A stretch of 64,000 nt of DNA from Crotophaga sulcirostris (GCA_013397455.1 VYZB01000292.1:956940-1020939), one strand, 5' to 3'; counted from the stretch's first letter, positions 50,301 to 57,132 are shown. Made by a program: numbers and translations. Notes: generated from the letters alone by a model not told the origin.

Positions 50301-53300
50301 AAAGAAGGGAGATTGAGATGAGATTTTAGGAAGAAATGTTTTCCTGTGAGGGTGGGGAGACCCTGGCCCAGGTTGCCCAGAGAAGTGGTGGCTGCCCCAT
50401 CCCTGAAGGTGTTCAAGGCCAGGTTGGACGAGGCTTTGAGCCCCCTGATGCGATGGGAGGTGTCCCTGCCCATGGCAGTGGGGTTGGAACTGGATGGGCT
50501 TTGAGGTCCCTTCCAACCCAAACCATTCTATGATTCTTGCTTAGGCAGAGTCCTATTGCAAGAGCAAGACTGGAACTTTTCGTCAAGCCAGAGACCGAAG
50601 ACTTAATTTTTACCAAAAGTGGATTTTCAGTCCCAAGGTATATACATTTTTTTAGAAGGGTATTGAAGCATAGAGCAAGTGGAGTTTTAGTGAAGTACTC
50701 ACTTCACTAATATTCTTGGTTTGAGGTCCTTAAGTTCAAATGACTTCTAAGCATTTTGATTTAATCTCTATCTAAGTAGAAGAGACTCCTAAAAGTAAAA
50801 ACATCCCTTCCCCTCAGCTGGAGCATAATTTCCTCAGAGACCCTGCAGTTGGTGGGATGGGAAAGGGACAGTGGAAGACACAGTTTAAAGGGTGAAGCTG
50901 TACCTTGTATCAGTGCTTGGGACTGCGTCCTCCAAGGGTTTCACTGGGCTGTGACCCCCAGCTCTGCTGCAGCAGTCTTAGCAAAAACAAAGGGACAGAG
51001 GGGATTTTTAAGCACCCCTGCGCATTTTGACTAGCAGTCAAGCAGAACTCTTTCAAGGTTTCTGTTCTTTGGTTTCTTAAACCAGGTTTTCCCGGGAATG
51101 GGTTGGTGCTGGATTAAAGGATGTGCAGTCCAGGCAGGTTGCCCTCAGCCTTCCAGAGAGAGTAATGGGCTCGGAGGTTAAATTGCCTCCAATTGCACAG
51201 CAGAGAGCAAAAACAACGGTTTCTGAAAGCAGCCAAACAAAAAAGCAGTGTGCTGAGATGGGCGGGGGGGAGAAGCAGGGGGGGATGACAGGGAAGGATG
51301 CCCTATCCCACCAGTCTTCCCCAGACATGTATCAGCAGCGACCGGCACCGAGTTGAGCTGATTTTTCTCCCTCTGACACAATGTGACCACCCTAACAGGC
51401 TTTGAGTAACCATGTCCTCCACAGAAAAAAAAATGCACAATTTGGGAGAGAGCAGAAATGATGACATGAAAACAACCAAAAATAAAGAAAAGGAGATGGA
51501 AAACATACAGCGTGGGCTTTGGTTTGTGACGGGAGCAATCGGGAGCTCAGCCTGGGCTCTGCTGCTGAGCCATGCAGGGAACCCACCGCAGGGGTCCTGC
51601 AGCTCCGCCTTTCCCCTCTCATTGTTTCTGATTTAAAAAATAAATACCATTTTTTTCCCTCTGTAAAGAAGCGGGTGCAGCAAGGGAACTTGAAGTTACA
51701 AATCCCTCTGTCACTGAACCGAGATCATCAGCTTCAGCAAACCCTGGTGAAAAAGCCTCCAGGCTTTTACAGTCATTCAATAACCGAGGACAGCCTCAAC
51801 CTGCTGCAGCACTTGACACCGTTCAAATGTGTTCAGGGACTCGGAGAAAGGCACCAGGAGAAGGCAACCTATCATTGTTAATAAATGGCCAGGAGGCAAA
51901 AGAGCTGGTAGCAAGAAAACACAGATACTGACAGCATTTTTGCAAAGCGTGAAGGGCTACAGGGAGCAGCTTTGGCTCCGGAGTGAGGGTCTACATCCTC
52001 ATACTGAGGAAGATCAGGAGGGCAACACCGCACACATGGCCCCTTGCAGAAGCAGATATGAAGCAGTTTCACCCATATGATGGTACCTCACCCTCCTCAA
52101 AAAGTCATAGCTTTTTGAAGCATCTGTATGTCCTCACTCTTGTTATTCATGCATACGCAGATTGAAACAATCAGCTTGATCGAGAAAGAGGAGAGCGGAT
52201 GAAGAGGCAGCAAGGAATGGCCATGTCTGAGCTCTTAACTGGAAAGATTTGCCCCCTTCCCAGAAGACAGGAGCACCCAAGGCAGCTCCTATTGCCCTCA
52301 CACAAAGGTCCCCTTGGCATCAGCTGGAGCTGGACTGGGGCTCCCCTCTCCCCTCCCCAAGCCAGAGCCTGACTGCCAAAAGCACAGAAGGTTCTGAAAC
52401 TCATTTCTCCTGGGAAGCATCATACTCTGCCAGCCTGACCTTCCTTCTCCCTCTCCGGCAGTTAATCAATAGCGGATTTCAACTGGAGAGCTCTAAAGCA
52501 GGATAGCAAGGACAGACAATGCCATGAATCTTATTTGGCAGGTGGGGAAACTGAGGCACTAGATTTTCTTTAAAGCTTGCAACAAATTACATCGAGAGCA
52601 TAGAACAGAAACAAATCCCAGCCCAGCTGTGAGCCACTACATCACATAGCTCAGCTTTCCTCAACACATTACTCCTGCTGTCTCCCCAATTTCCCACGCT
52701 TACATCTTTCTCCCTTTCTTCCATCATCTATTCCGATTTTTCCTTCATTTTATCTTCCTTTCATCAAGCTTCCCTTTTGTTTTGCATCCCCTCCTCTGCA
52801 TCTCCACCCCGCTGTGTCAGATCACCGACACCTAAACCAGCCACGCTGGGTAGCCAAAATCAGCACATTTCACCAAACGTAAAAAATGTATTTAGGGACC
52901 TACCAGTCCACCTGGACTTCTATATCTCTTGTCTCTACCTTGGAGGGCGCATCTCCATCGCTGTCCTTACTGCTGCTCTTCAGGAGATCCAGGACAGGCT
53001 CAATTTCTTTGAGCAGTTCATTGTCTTCCATGCCACCGTTTAGGCAAGGGTGACCACAAGCACCCTCCTTCCCCTTTCCAGCGTCTTGCCCTTTGCTACT
53101 GGTAACGACACCGTTAATGTGGACCATCGGCTCCACCTCCTGCCTGATTTGTCTTGTCCATAGGGAGCCCATGGTGTGGTCGGCTGCTGGCAGTAGCTGC
53201 TCCTTGCTGTGCAGGCTTGGGTTGGACAAGTCAACCGCCTTCGGAGTCGAGCAGAGGGGTCTGGTGACACGGATGGTTTTTGGTGTCCCGTCACCTGTAA

Positions 53301-53631
53301 AAGTGGTCTCCAGGTGAGTGGTGAAGCCCTCGGGTCCCCGCAGGATGAGGACCACGTAGGTCTCGGAGGCAATGCTTCTCAGTATCTCCAGAGCGGCCTC
53401 ATAGCTCATGTCCACCAGGGGCCTGCCATTGACTGCTAGAATGATGTCCCCAGCCTGGATGAGGCCACTCTGCTCTGCAGCCCCTCCCCGGATCAGGTCT
53501 GAGATGATGACGGGTGGCTTGCTGACGCGCTCCTTCACCAGAAAGCCAAGGCCACCCACCTTGCGCTTGAAGAGCCTCACCGAGATCACGTTGGGCTGTA
53601 TCTGCTGCACGCTGAACACATTCTCTTCCAT
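8286..53631 (-). CDS. NOS1: Neuronal nitric oxide synthase, complete coding region in 28 exons (joined from the exon entries below)
   Basis: Calmodulin-activated enzyme that makes nitric oxide and citrulline from arginine, oxygen and NADPH, acting as a homodimer in neurons and muscle. Joined exons give 4317 nt, 1438 residues plus TAA; every junction is GT-AG and keeps frame. Residues in order: PDZ 1-99 with GLGF at 27-30, beta-finger with ETTF at 108-111, zinc cysteines 335 and 340, heme-ligand Cys424, substrate Glu601, Trp685/Trp687/Phe700 at the pterin-dimer interface, calmodulin site about 734-757, FMN P-loop TETGKS 770-775, autoinhibitory loop about 845-887, FAD motif RYYS 1182-1185, NADPH motif GPGTGIAP in exon 25, FAD-shielding Phe1404. 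Most of these sit exactly 9 residues after the rat numbers, as the length difference predicts. The PDZ domain and the FMN-domain loop separate it from NOS2 and NOS3. Identity is secure; exon edges rest on splice consensus and phase, not on transcripts. Confidence 0.98.
9116..9192 (-). mobile_element. Short CR1 3' fragment in intron 28
   Basis: About 75 bp with the tagaatcatagaatggtttg start and cagggacacctcccac end. Confidence 0.85.
9399..9655 (-). mobile_element. CR1 LINE 3' fragment in intron 28
   Basis: Standard CR1 3' end from aatcatagaatggtttgggt to the tctaaatgttcccccttcc region, about 120 bp from exon 28. Confidence 0.9.
9792..9910 (-). CDS. NOS1: NOS1 coding exon 28: C-terminal tail and FAD shield (residues 1395-1434)
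   Basis: Acceptor tttcag, donor gtgagt, 119 nt. [19 protein letters not shown] contains Phe1404 (rat Phe1395), which stacks on FAD and gates [25 protein letters not shown] is the C-terminal tail that restrains electron transfer. The donor overlaps an in-frame TGA, so reading past it would stop right after Glu1434. Confidence 0.97.
10879..11073 (-). CDS. NOS1: NOS1 coding exon 27 (residues 1330-1394)
   Basis: Acceptor cctcag, donor gtgagt, 195 nt, phase 0 at both ends. It reads [40 protein letters not shown] and [21 protein letters not shown] is a conserved NADPH-domain motif near the active-site cysteine. Confidence 0.98.
11712..11860 (-). CDS. NOS1: NOS1 coding exon 26: NADPH ribose/phosphate site (residues 1280-1329)
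   Basis: Acceptor ccccag, donor gtgtgt, 149 nt. It contains [20 protein letters not shown] and [16 protein letters not shown]; the SREP motif contacts the NADPH 2'-phosphate. Phase 0 at the 3' end. Confidence 0.98.
12162..12850 (-). mobile_element. CR1 LINE 3' copy in intron 25
   Basis: One of the longest copies: 3' end, ctttcagtactgggaggctg, ctccaggctgagcagctcca and gaggactccagaactggaca blocks in the usual order. Confidence 0.92.
13096..13217 (-). CDS. NOS1: NOS1 coding exon 25: NADPH-binding glycine motif (residues 1239-1280)
   Basis: Acceptor gtgcag, donor gtgggt, 122 nt. [20 protein letters not shown] runs into [14 protein letters not shown], the NADPH-binding loop of ferredoxin-reductase-like enzymes, then LFEIQHKG. 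Confidence 0.98.
13504..13591 (-). CDS. NOS1: NOS1 coding exon 24 (residues 1210-1239)
   Basis: Acceptor tcctag, donor gtaagt, 88 nt. It reads [19 protein letters not shown] then [18 protein letters not shown] is the FAD pyrophosphate-contact motif. No long ORF marks it; it was found from protein homology and phase. Confidence 0.95.
14342..14552 (-). CDS. NOS1: NOS1 coding exon 23: FAD-binding RYYS motif (residues 1140-1210)
   Basis: Acceptor ctgcag, donor gtacta, 211 nt. It encodes [20 protein letters not shown] and [20 protein letters not shown]. Arg1182, Tyr1184 and Ser1185 match rat Arg1173, Tyr1175 and Ser1176, which hold the FAD. Asp1210 is split with exon 24. Confidence 0.98.
14800..14969 (-). 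CDS. NOS1: NOS1 coding exon 22 (residues 1083-1139)
   Basis: Acceptor tggcag, donor gtaaag, 170 nt. [40 protein letters not shown] and [16 protein letters not shown] form the helical connecting domain, which positions FMN and FAD modules. Confidence 0.97.
15576..15769 (-). CDS. NOS1: NOS1 coding exon 21: FAD-domain entry (residues 1018-1083)
   Basis: Acceptor ctgtag, donor gtaacc, 194 nt. It contains [40 protein letters not shown] and [13 protein letters not shown] of the ferredoxin-reductase-like module. The upstream SR junction is split. Confidence 0.97.
16136..16620 (-). mobile_element. CR1 LINE copy (second subfamily) in intron 20
   Basis: 3' end with the 'gagtccaaccata' variant, distinct from the 'ccagttccaacc' subfamily. 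Followed by the acttgggagaggagacca block. Sense to NOS1. Confidence 0.9.
16741..16819 (-). CDS. NOS1: NOS1 coding exon 20: connecting segment (residues 992-1018)
   Basis: Acceptor ctgcag, donor gtagga, 79 nt. It reads [19 protein letters not shown] and NLQSPKS, like mammalian LSNVHKKRVSAARLLSRQ. A CR1 copy (about 16136-16620) ends about 120 bp from it in intron 20. Confidence 0.95.
17548..17686 (-). CDS. NOS1: NOS1 coding exon 19: end of FMN domain (residues 946-992)
   Basis: Acceptor ctgcag, donor gtatga, 139 nt. [19 protein letters not shown] and [20 protein letters not shown] close the FMN domain and open the hinge to the FAD module. Gly992 is split with exon 20. Confidence 0.97.
18104..18278 (-). 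CDS. NOS1: NOS1 coding exon 18: FMN domain (residues 887-945)
   Basis: Acceptor ccacag, donor gtaacc, 175 nt. [17 protein letters not shown] is an FMN-isoalloxazine contact region; [11 protein letters not shown] and [19 protein letters not shown] follow. Ends in phase 0. Confidence 0.98.
18520..18636 (-). CDS. NOS1: NOS1 coding exon 17: autoinhibitory loop (residues 848-887)
   Basis: Acceptor tcacag, donor gtaagt, 117 nt. It reads [20 protein letters not shown], then [13 protein letters not shown]. This loop of the FMN domain blocks electron flow until calmodulin binds and is absent from NOS2. Ser856 in RFNS aligns with rat Ser847, a CaMKII phosphorylation site that lowers activity, so that control point looks kept. 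Confidence 0.97.
19029..19105. repeat. Purine-rich tract in intron 16
   Basis: About 75 bp almost entirely A/G on the plus strand, with gaggaggggg-type units. Confidence 0.85.
20985..21490 (-). mobile_element. Nested CR1 copies in intron 16
   Basis: A 70-bp fragment (about 20985-21055) abuts a longer copy (21050-21293 and 21367-21490). A different-subfamily 3' fragment interrupts the longer copy at about 21294-21366. Confidence 0.88.
21947..22005 (-). CDS. NOS1: NOS1 coding exon 16 (residues 829-848)
   Basis: Acceptor ccatag, donor gtaaga, 59 nt. It encodes [20 protein letters not shown]. In mammals the muscle-specific mu insert is spliced in just after this lysine. The region is more divergent than its neighbours, as expected for the start of the autoinhibitory loop. 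Confidence 0.95.
22445..22549 (-). CDS. NOS1: NOS1 coding exon 15: FMN domain (residues 794-828)
   Basis: Acceptor tcgcag, donor gtagga, 105 nt, phase 0. It reads [20 protein letters not shown] then [15 protein letters not shown], the second FMN-binding loop. Confidence 0.97.
22782..23235 (-). mobile_element. CR1 LINE 3' copy in intron 14
   Basis: Full set of CR1 3' blocks, ending about 195 bp from exon 14. Confidence 0.92.
23429..23573 (-). CDS. NOS1: NOS1 coding exon 14: calmodulin site end and FMN P-loop (residues 745-793)
   Basis: Acceptor tcctag, donor gtattg, 145 nt. [18 protein letters not shown] completes the calmodulin-binding helix. [15 protein letters not shown] is the flavodoxin-type P-loop that holds the FMN phosphate. 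It ends FKHAFDAK in phase 0. Confidence 0.98.
23574..26427 (-). other. NOS1 intron 13 (2.9 kb)
   Basis: Splits the calmodulin-binding site between exons 13 and 14. Free of CR1. No exon, RNA gene or clear repeat seen. Confidence 0.9.
26428..26513 (-). CDS. NOS1: NOS1 coding exon 13: first half of calmodulin-binding site (residues 717-745)
   Basis: Acceptor tcctag, donor gtaagt, 86 nt. It reads [11 protein letters not shown], then [14 protein letters not shown]. The basic amphipathic helix from about residue 734 is the N-terminal half of the calmodulin-binding segment; the next exon supplies the rest. Lys745, split over the junction, replaces mammalian Glu. Confidence 0.97.
27609..27803 (-). 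CDS. NOS1: NOS1 coding exon 12: pterin and dimer interface (residues 652-716)
   Basis: Acceptor caacag, donor gtacct, 195 nt, phase 0. It contains [18 protein letters not shown] and [19 protein letters not shown]; Trp685, Trp687 and Phe700 correspond to the rat residues that stack on tetrahydrobiopterin across the dimer. The end, TPSFEYQ, leads into the calmodulin hinge. Confidence 0.98.
28566..28667 (-). CDS. NOS1: NOS1 coding exon 11 (residues 618-651)
   Basis: Acceptor ttacag, donor gtacct, 102 nt, phase 0 at both ends. It reads [19 protein letters not shown] then [10 protein letters not shown], oxygenase domain; the first residue is Gln where mammals have Glu. Confidence 0.96.
29343..29517 (-). 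CDS. NOS1: NOS1 coding exon 10: arginine-binding glutamate (residues 559-617)
   Basis: Acceptor tggcag, donor gtaatt, 175 nt. Almost identical to mammals: [16 protein letters not shown] lines the heme distal pocket (Pro574, Val576), and [14 protein letters not shown] contains Glu601, which anchors the substrate guanidinium group (rat Glu592). Confidence 0.98.
29920..30059 (-). CDS. NOS1: NOS1 coding exon 9 (residues 513-559)
   Basis: Acceptor atgtag, donor gtaagt, 140 nt. It encodes [20 protein letters not shown] and [14 protein letters not shown] of the oxygenase domain; the last Lys is split with exon 10. The donor lies inside a run that would otherwise read as a stop, which supports splicing here. 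Confidence 0.97.
30772..30913 (-). CDS. NOS1: NOS1 coding exon 8 (residues 465-512)
   Basis: Acceptor ttccag, donor gtactg, 142 nt. It encodes [25 protein letters not shown] and [10 protein letters not shown] of the oxygenase domain, the region that lines the arginine channel and pterin pocket. Phase 0 at the 3' end. Confidence 0.97.
31445..31536 (-). CDS. NOS1: NOS1 coding exon 7 (residues 435-465)
   Basis: Acceptor tttcag, donor gtgaga, 92 nt. It reads [18 protein letters not shown] then [12 protein letters not shown], heme-domain core; NHIK replaces mammalian NHVK. Arg465 is split with exon 8. Confidence 0.97.
31896..32045 (-). mobile_element. CR1 LINE 3' fragment in intron 6
   Basis: Starts aatcatagaatggtttgggt and ends abruptly after the tccagagatggggtct block; 5' truncated. 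Confidence 0.88.
32753..32915 (-). CDS. NOS1: NOS1 coding exon 6: heme-ligand cysteine (residues 380-434)
   Basis: Acceptor gtgcag, donor gtgagc, 163 nt. The [13 protein letters not shown] motif holds Cys424, the axial thiolate ligand of the heme (rat Cys415). Upstream [12 protein letters not shown] and [10 protein letters not shown] are diagnostic of animal NOS. The exon is complete and unbroken. Confidence 0.98.
33193..33700 (-). mobile_element. CR1 LINE copy with internal repeat and gap in intron 5
   Basis: Different subfamily (gtcctgagctggaagggatc). The aggcttggtg...accaccctctg unit occurs twice, around 33330-33443 and 33444-33545, with an N at 33443 between them. Confidence 0.88.
33744..33889 (-). 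CDS. NOS1: NOS1 coding exon 5: zinc-site cysteines (residues 332-380)
   Basis: Acceptor catcag, donor gtaagt, 146 nt. It contains CTEQIC, whose Cys335 and Cys340 match the pair that binds the dimer-interface zinc (rat Cys326/Cys331), then CMGSVM next to the tetrahydrobiopterin site. It ends in the very conserved [12 protein letters not shown] helix; Arg380 is split with exon 6. Confidence 0.97.
34310..34447 (-). CDS. NOS1: NOS1 coding exon 4 (residues 286-331)
   Basis: Acceptor gtccag, donor gtgagt, 138 nt, phase 0 at both ends. It encodes a linker of SPTKN and GSPSKCPRF followed by VKIKNWET and DTLHLKT, the N-terminal hook of the oxygenase domain. The order and spacing of these blocks match mammalian NOS1. 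Confidence 0.95.
35518..35935 (-). mobile_element. CR1 LINE copy in intron 3
   Basis: Subfamily with 'cgtcaagtccaacccc'. Contains tgtcagtgaagaattttttc and aggctaaacaatcccagttc blocks. Confidence 0.9.
37187..37830 (-). mobile_element. CR1 LINE copy in intron 3
   Basis: Long copy from catcatgaaatggtttgggc through the ggactccagaactggatgc block to about 37830. Confidence 0.92.
41004..41130 (-). CDS. NOS1: NOS1 coding exon 3 (residues 243-285)
   Basis: Acceptor tttcag, donor gtaagag, 127 nt. It completes Trp243 and reads through conserved MENDRVF, DLWGK and VLNNPYSE blocks of the NOS1 linker before the oxygenase domain. The first residues (WEGENKPQ) differ from the mammalian RDLDGKSHKP. It lies between the two largest introns, so short-ORF methods would miss it. 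Confidence 0.95.
42303..42800 (-). mobile_element. CR1 LINE copy in intron 2
   Basis: 3' end aatcatagaatggtttaggc followed by all standard blocks up to the ctccatgtcctttctgtgct region. Confidence 0.92.
43445..43740 (-). mobile_element. CR1 LINE copy in intron 2
   Basis: Starts catagaattattaaggttgg, same subfamily type as the copy at 35518; ends near tacttgggagaagtaac. Confidence 0.88.
45325..45915 (-). mobile_element. CR1 LINE copy in intron 2
   Basis: Standard CR1 3' end through the gggctccagaactgaatgt block, then fades near 45915. Confidence 0.92.
46380..46432. repeat. A-rich and (GA)n tract in intron 2
   Basis: Interrupted A runs (gggaaaaaaatgaggaaaaa) followed by seven GA units. Confidence 0.85.
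47490..47953 (+). mobile_element. Solo LTR of an avian endogenous retrovirus
   Basis: The layout is that of a common bird LTR: cagctcatccaaactggcca, a degenerate TATA stretch (aggatgtaaactggg), a 'gatcgctgcttggga' block, a TTATTA-rich tract, ctattaaactgtctttatcc with an ATTAAA signal, 'cagcccacgagttct', a purine/gagtgagtgag block and a gctaaaacatgaca terminus. No internal viral genes flank it, so it is a solo LTR, antisense to NOS1. The left boundary is approximate; the retrovirus class was not determined. Confidence 0.75.
48162..48560 (-). mobile_element. CR1 LINE copy with internal deletion in intron 2
   Basis: At about 48222 the ccagttccaacccccctg block runs straight into cactccctgatcaagagcc; roughly 200 bp present in the other copies is missing. 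Confidence 0.9.
50222..50537 (+). mobile_element. CR1 LINE 3' copy, plus orientation, in intron 2
   Basis: The only recognised plus-strand CR1 inside the NOS1 coding span: ctcttgatcagggagtgcag at left and ccattctatgattctt terminus at right. Confidence 0.92.
52904..53631 (-). CDS. NOS1: NOS1 coding exon 2: start codon, PDZ domain, linker (residues 1-243)
   Basis: First coding exon. The ATG at 53629-53631 has a strong Kozak context (GCC before, G after), and the protein starts [15 protein letters not shown], matching the NOS1 N-terminus. Residues 1-99 are the PDZ domain that docks NOS1 to PSD-95 and syntrophin; the carboxylate-binding loop GLGF is at 27-30. Residues about 100-130 form the beta-finger, with internal ligand motif ETTF at 108-111. 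The rest is a poorly conserved linker, ending in a conserved [11 protein letters not shown] stretch and a light-chain-like VQVD at 239-242. The exon ends in phase 2 (TG of Trp243) at donor gtaggt. Confidence 0.97.
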
Positions 53632-54057
53632 GGCAGCCCCCCCTCTTTGAGCCTGCAGTCTAGGACCTTAACACCCTCTGAGCTCAGAGAAGTTCACTGC
53701 CCGAGATGCTTATTCACGCTGGGGTGGGGAAGGGGCAACTCTTTGGCTTTTAAGCAGTTGGCTTCACTGCAAAACTCCTCTGGGCTTCGGCTGCAGGCTG
53801 GTTTTCTGCAGCATACTCACTGCCGCCTCTCTGCCACAGCGATGTCCTGGGGAAAGCAGGGTGTTATCAGTGGTGGAAAACAAGTCTAGGGGCAGGGTGG
53901 GTAGGGCAGGCAGGGCTGGGCATCGCGCAGCCAAGCAGGGGCTGGGGGGCCAACATGCCAGCTTCCAGTCAGCCTCTGGTCCTGCGCTGGGCAGAGGCGG
54001 CGAGGCAGCCCGCTTGCTTCACCAGCATCACTGCAAATGATCCACGAGCTTCTTTAT
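53632..54057 (-). other. NOS1: NOS1 5' UTR part of exon 2, or separate untranslated exon plus exon 2 leader (candidate)
   Basis: Two minus-strand acceptors precede the ATG. The distal one has a long pyrimidine tract and ttatag before 54057; the proximal one is tttccccag before 53846. No strong donor lies between them, so the simplest reading is one exon starting at either site. If the distal site is used, the leader holds at least three short upstream ORFs (19, 29 and 16 codons). Placement rests on splice consensus only. Confidence 0.5.
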
Positions 54058-56531
54058 CTATAAAGGAGGAAAAAAAAAAGACAGAAGAGGAAGAAAAGTG
54101 AGCTAGGGCTGGCGTAAGTGTGGGCTCAGCATGCCACAGACACCCACATGCATCAGCCCGTCCCCACAGATGTCATCCCTGGGGCTGCGTTTGGAGACAG
54201 GCTGCAGCATCGCTCTGAGCTTTGTTTCCCCCGCTCCCCCTGTGAAAATCGGCACCATCTGTTCAGCAGGGGCTGGGAAAGCACAGGGGGAGCTGTGGAG
54301 CCCTGGGCAGCCTTGCTGCGACCCTCCCTGCTTTGTCATTGGGTCGCAAAGCAAAAAACCATGCGAGCGAGTGGTGCAAATGGGTCGAGCTGTGTGGAGC
54401 TCGGTGGAGATTTCTGCCCGTTGAGGACCTTGTCTCCATGTATTTTCCATAGTATCCAACAACCTGATGGCTGAGACCGATCAGCGTGACCAGACAGAGG
54501 ATGTAAGTCCCTGCTCAGGATGAAACCTGTTCCATAGGTGCTATCTCACCAAGACTGCTTTGATGCTTCAGGAGAAAGAGTAGCAGCCACAAGCAAAACG
54601 AAGCAGTAGAAGAGGACATTCAGCTCCCCTTACCCCGAGTGACAGCAATGCACTGACAATGGCAAGTGCTTTTAAGCCTGGCTACAGGGATCACAGCCTC
54701 AGCCTGGCTGAGCTCCTCCTCTCCCCATATTTCAAGCCTGGCACAGAGATACAGGAGGCAAATCTCACACTCCCCCATGCCCAGCTCTGCCATCCAGTTC
54801 TGAACAAACTGCTTTAGCTGATGGAAAATCATCGAGAGGAGAACACGCGATGAGTTTACCCTGCTCTGGGGGGAACCTCACGCAGTTGGGCATGACTTTC
54901 TACAGCCCTCGCGTGGCTTGGGGAGCCATGTCTCATTGACTCCTGATGGGGCCCTGGTTCTTACAGGGCTAACCTTGTATTTGGTAACTTCAGCTTTCAA
55001 ATCCTCTCTATGCTCCCCTCCCATTTCTAATGCTCTGGAGAACATTTTTGTATGTGACTGTGCTCTGGCACTTAGCAGCAAGTTGAAATGCAGATGTCTT
55101 CCTTTTTAAATCTGAATTTTGGGGAGAGAACAGAGGGCACTGACATGCCAAGGAAAACACTCTCCTGTCTCCCAGAGGCAGCACCTTCAGGGCAATGTTT
55201 GCACCTTCAGACACCAAGCACCCTTCTGCCAAGAGCTCCCTCCAATATCTGGATGGGAAAAACAGAGGTCTGAGGAGCAGGGCAGTGGCACCAGCCCTGG
55301 CATTAATTCACTTGAGCATTTTAATCCTCATGTGACGAAGGCTGCTGACCTCAGACTGGTTCTTTACAGGAGAGTAAAGAACAGAGCAATTAGAGCCCAA
55401 TAACTGGAGCTGAGGGATTTAACCCCTATTGACCTTCTGCCATTACTCAGTCATGCGTGCAAAGGGTTAAATGCCACCTGAGAAGGTCAGTGGGGGGTCA
55501 CCTCCTCAAGGGCTAATTAGGTTGAGTGACATAAGCCCTAGTTACTGGTTGACTTCCCGAAGTTGCCGTGGCTGTAGGCCACTGGAGCAGGACCTCTGCC
55601 AACAGTGATGGGCTGTGCTACCTCGTAGGGCTCAAGGCAGCAGAGGAGGACCTCTCCTCCGAATCCCTGAGCCACCTGGGGACAGAAAGTCACATATTTG
55701 GGGAGGAAAGAGGGAGACAGAGATCTGCTTGGACAGGGAAGGTCCTGCCCCTCACTTCCTTCTTCTGCAGTCCCTCCATCCCTGCCCCAGCCAGAGCTCG
55801 CTTTCACCAGCAGCACTGGACACAGCAGGACCCCAGCCAAGTCTTCCCCCTCTTTTGCAGGTGGGAGCCACCAGAGTCTTTGATGCCAGAGCCAAACCAC
55901 AGGGTGGGCTTCCTTCTAGCTTCACAGGGTCTCTCTTTTCATCATCTGGCTCCCAGCAGCCTGCCAGCACAGTCCCTGCATCCCCCAGCGGCTCCACTGG
56001 TACTCCCTGACTCCCTGACATCCAGGCAAACCACCAATTCACAGATAACTCATTTATAGTGCATTAGGTGATGTGGTAAGGACAAACAAAGCTTTGAAAT
56101 CAGTGCATGCACCATATGAGATGGGGATGTCAGCCTCCCTGTCCAGGGGAAAATGTTGGTTTTTACTCCTCATCAGACACTGACTCTGCGGCACTCACAA
56201 ACTCCTTGCAATCGGTGAAGTTTGTGTTTACATCATGCCTGTCTCAGCAGGGCCAGGGTCATCTTGGTGACTGCCCTGCATGAGTCCCTGTCACCGCTGG
56301 GTTGGTGGGCATCCCCAGCAGCTCCTGCAGATGGATGCTCAACAGTCAGAAAGTACCTTTCAATCCGGCTCAACCCCTTTACTGAAGCGCTTGCAGGGAG
56401 TGGGGTGAAGCTGAACTCACTGGAAAGGGCCCTCATCCACCTTAGAGAGTTGATAAACCTGAAAGTGTTCACAGTTTTCTCCCATCAGGCCAATTCCTAG
56501 TTCTTTCCTCCAAACAGTTTATAGCAAAGAG

Positions 56532-56562
<31 letters not shown>
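56532..56562. repeat. (TA)n microsatellite
   Basis: About 31 bp of alternating TA with one CA interruption. Confidence 0.95.
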
Positions 56563-57071
56563 ATTCGTTATGTATATGCAGCTCCAGCCTGCAAGATCCC
56601 AGGGAATGTTATTGCTGGGTGCACATCATTCCCCATCCCTGAAACCTGCCGACATCTCAGCATTCCCTGCAAGAGAAAAGTAAAAAGTACTTTATAGAAG
56701 ACACCCAAGCACCCAGCCAGGGATTTCTCCAAGACGGGGGTGAGGACCAGCACGTCCCCCACAGACAAGAAGGTAACTCGCTCAACAGACCGTGAACACT
56801 CTCGCTGGGTGGCCAGTATCTCCCCCAGCCCAGCTGCGGGCTCTGCAGCAGCAGCCAGGGACTGACTGGAAGACAGGCAATGACATTACGCACCTGTTCA
56901 GTATTTTTTCCTCTCCTTCAAACCCAAGCCTTTTCTTTCCTATTTCTCAGCTGTTCCCCAGAGTATGGAAGGTCAGAAAAAAGCCAGAAGCAGAAGCAAG
57001 GAGATTGAGGGCAACCTGTCTCTAAGCACCTGACCTTTCTACTCCTTTGGAGAAGAGTGGGACAAGCATTT

Positions 57072-57132
57072 TCATAGAGTTATAGAACCACTTAGGTTGG
57101 AAAATAACTTTCAGATTGTCAGGTCCAACCAT
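57072..57132 (-). mobile_element. CR1 3' end remnant
   Basis: About 60 bp: tcatagagttatagaaccac, ttaggttggaaaataac, aggtccaacc. Confidence 0.75.

Larger units (their letters stand above)
41131..52903 (-). other. NOS1 intron 2 (11.8 kb)
   Basis: Between exons 2 and 3. It contains CR1 copies near 42303, 43445, 45325 and 48162 (minus) and 50222 (plus), a solo LTR at about 47490-47953, and an A/GA-rich tract at about 46380-46432. I saw no coding exon in the remaining sequence. Confidence 0.9.
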
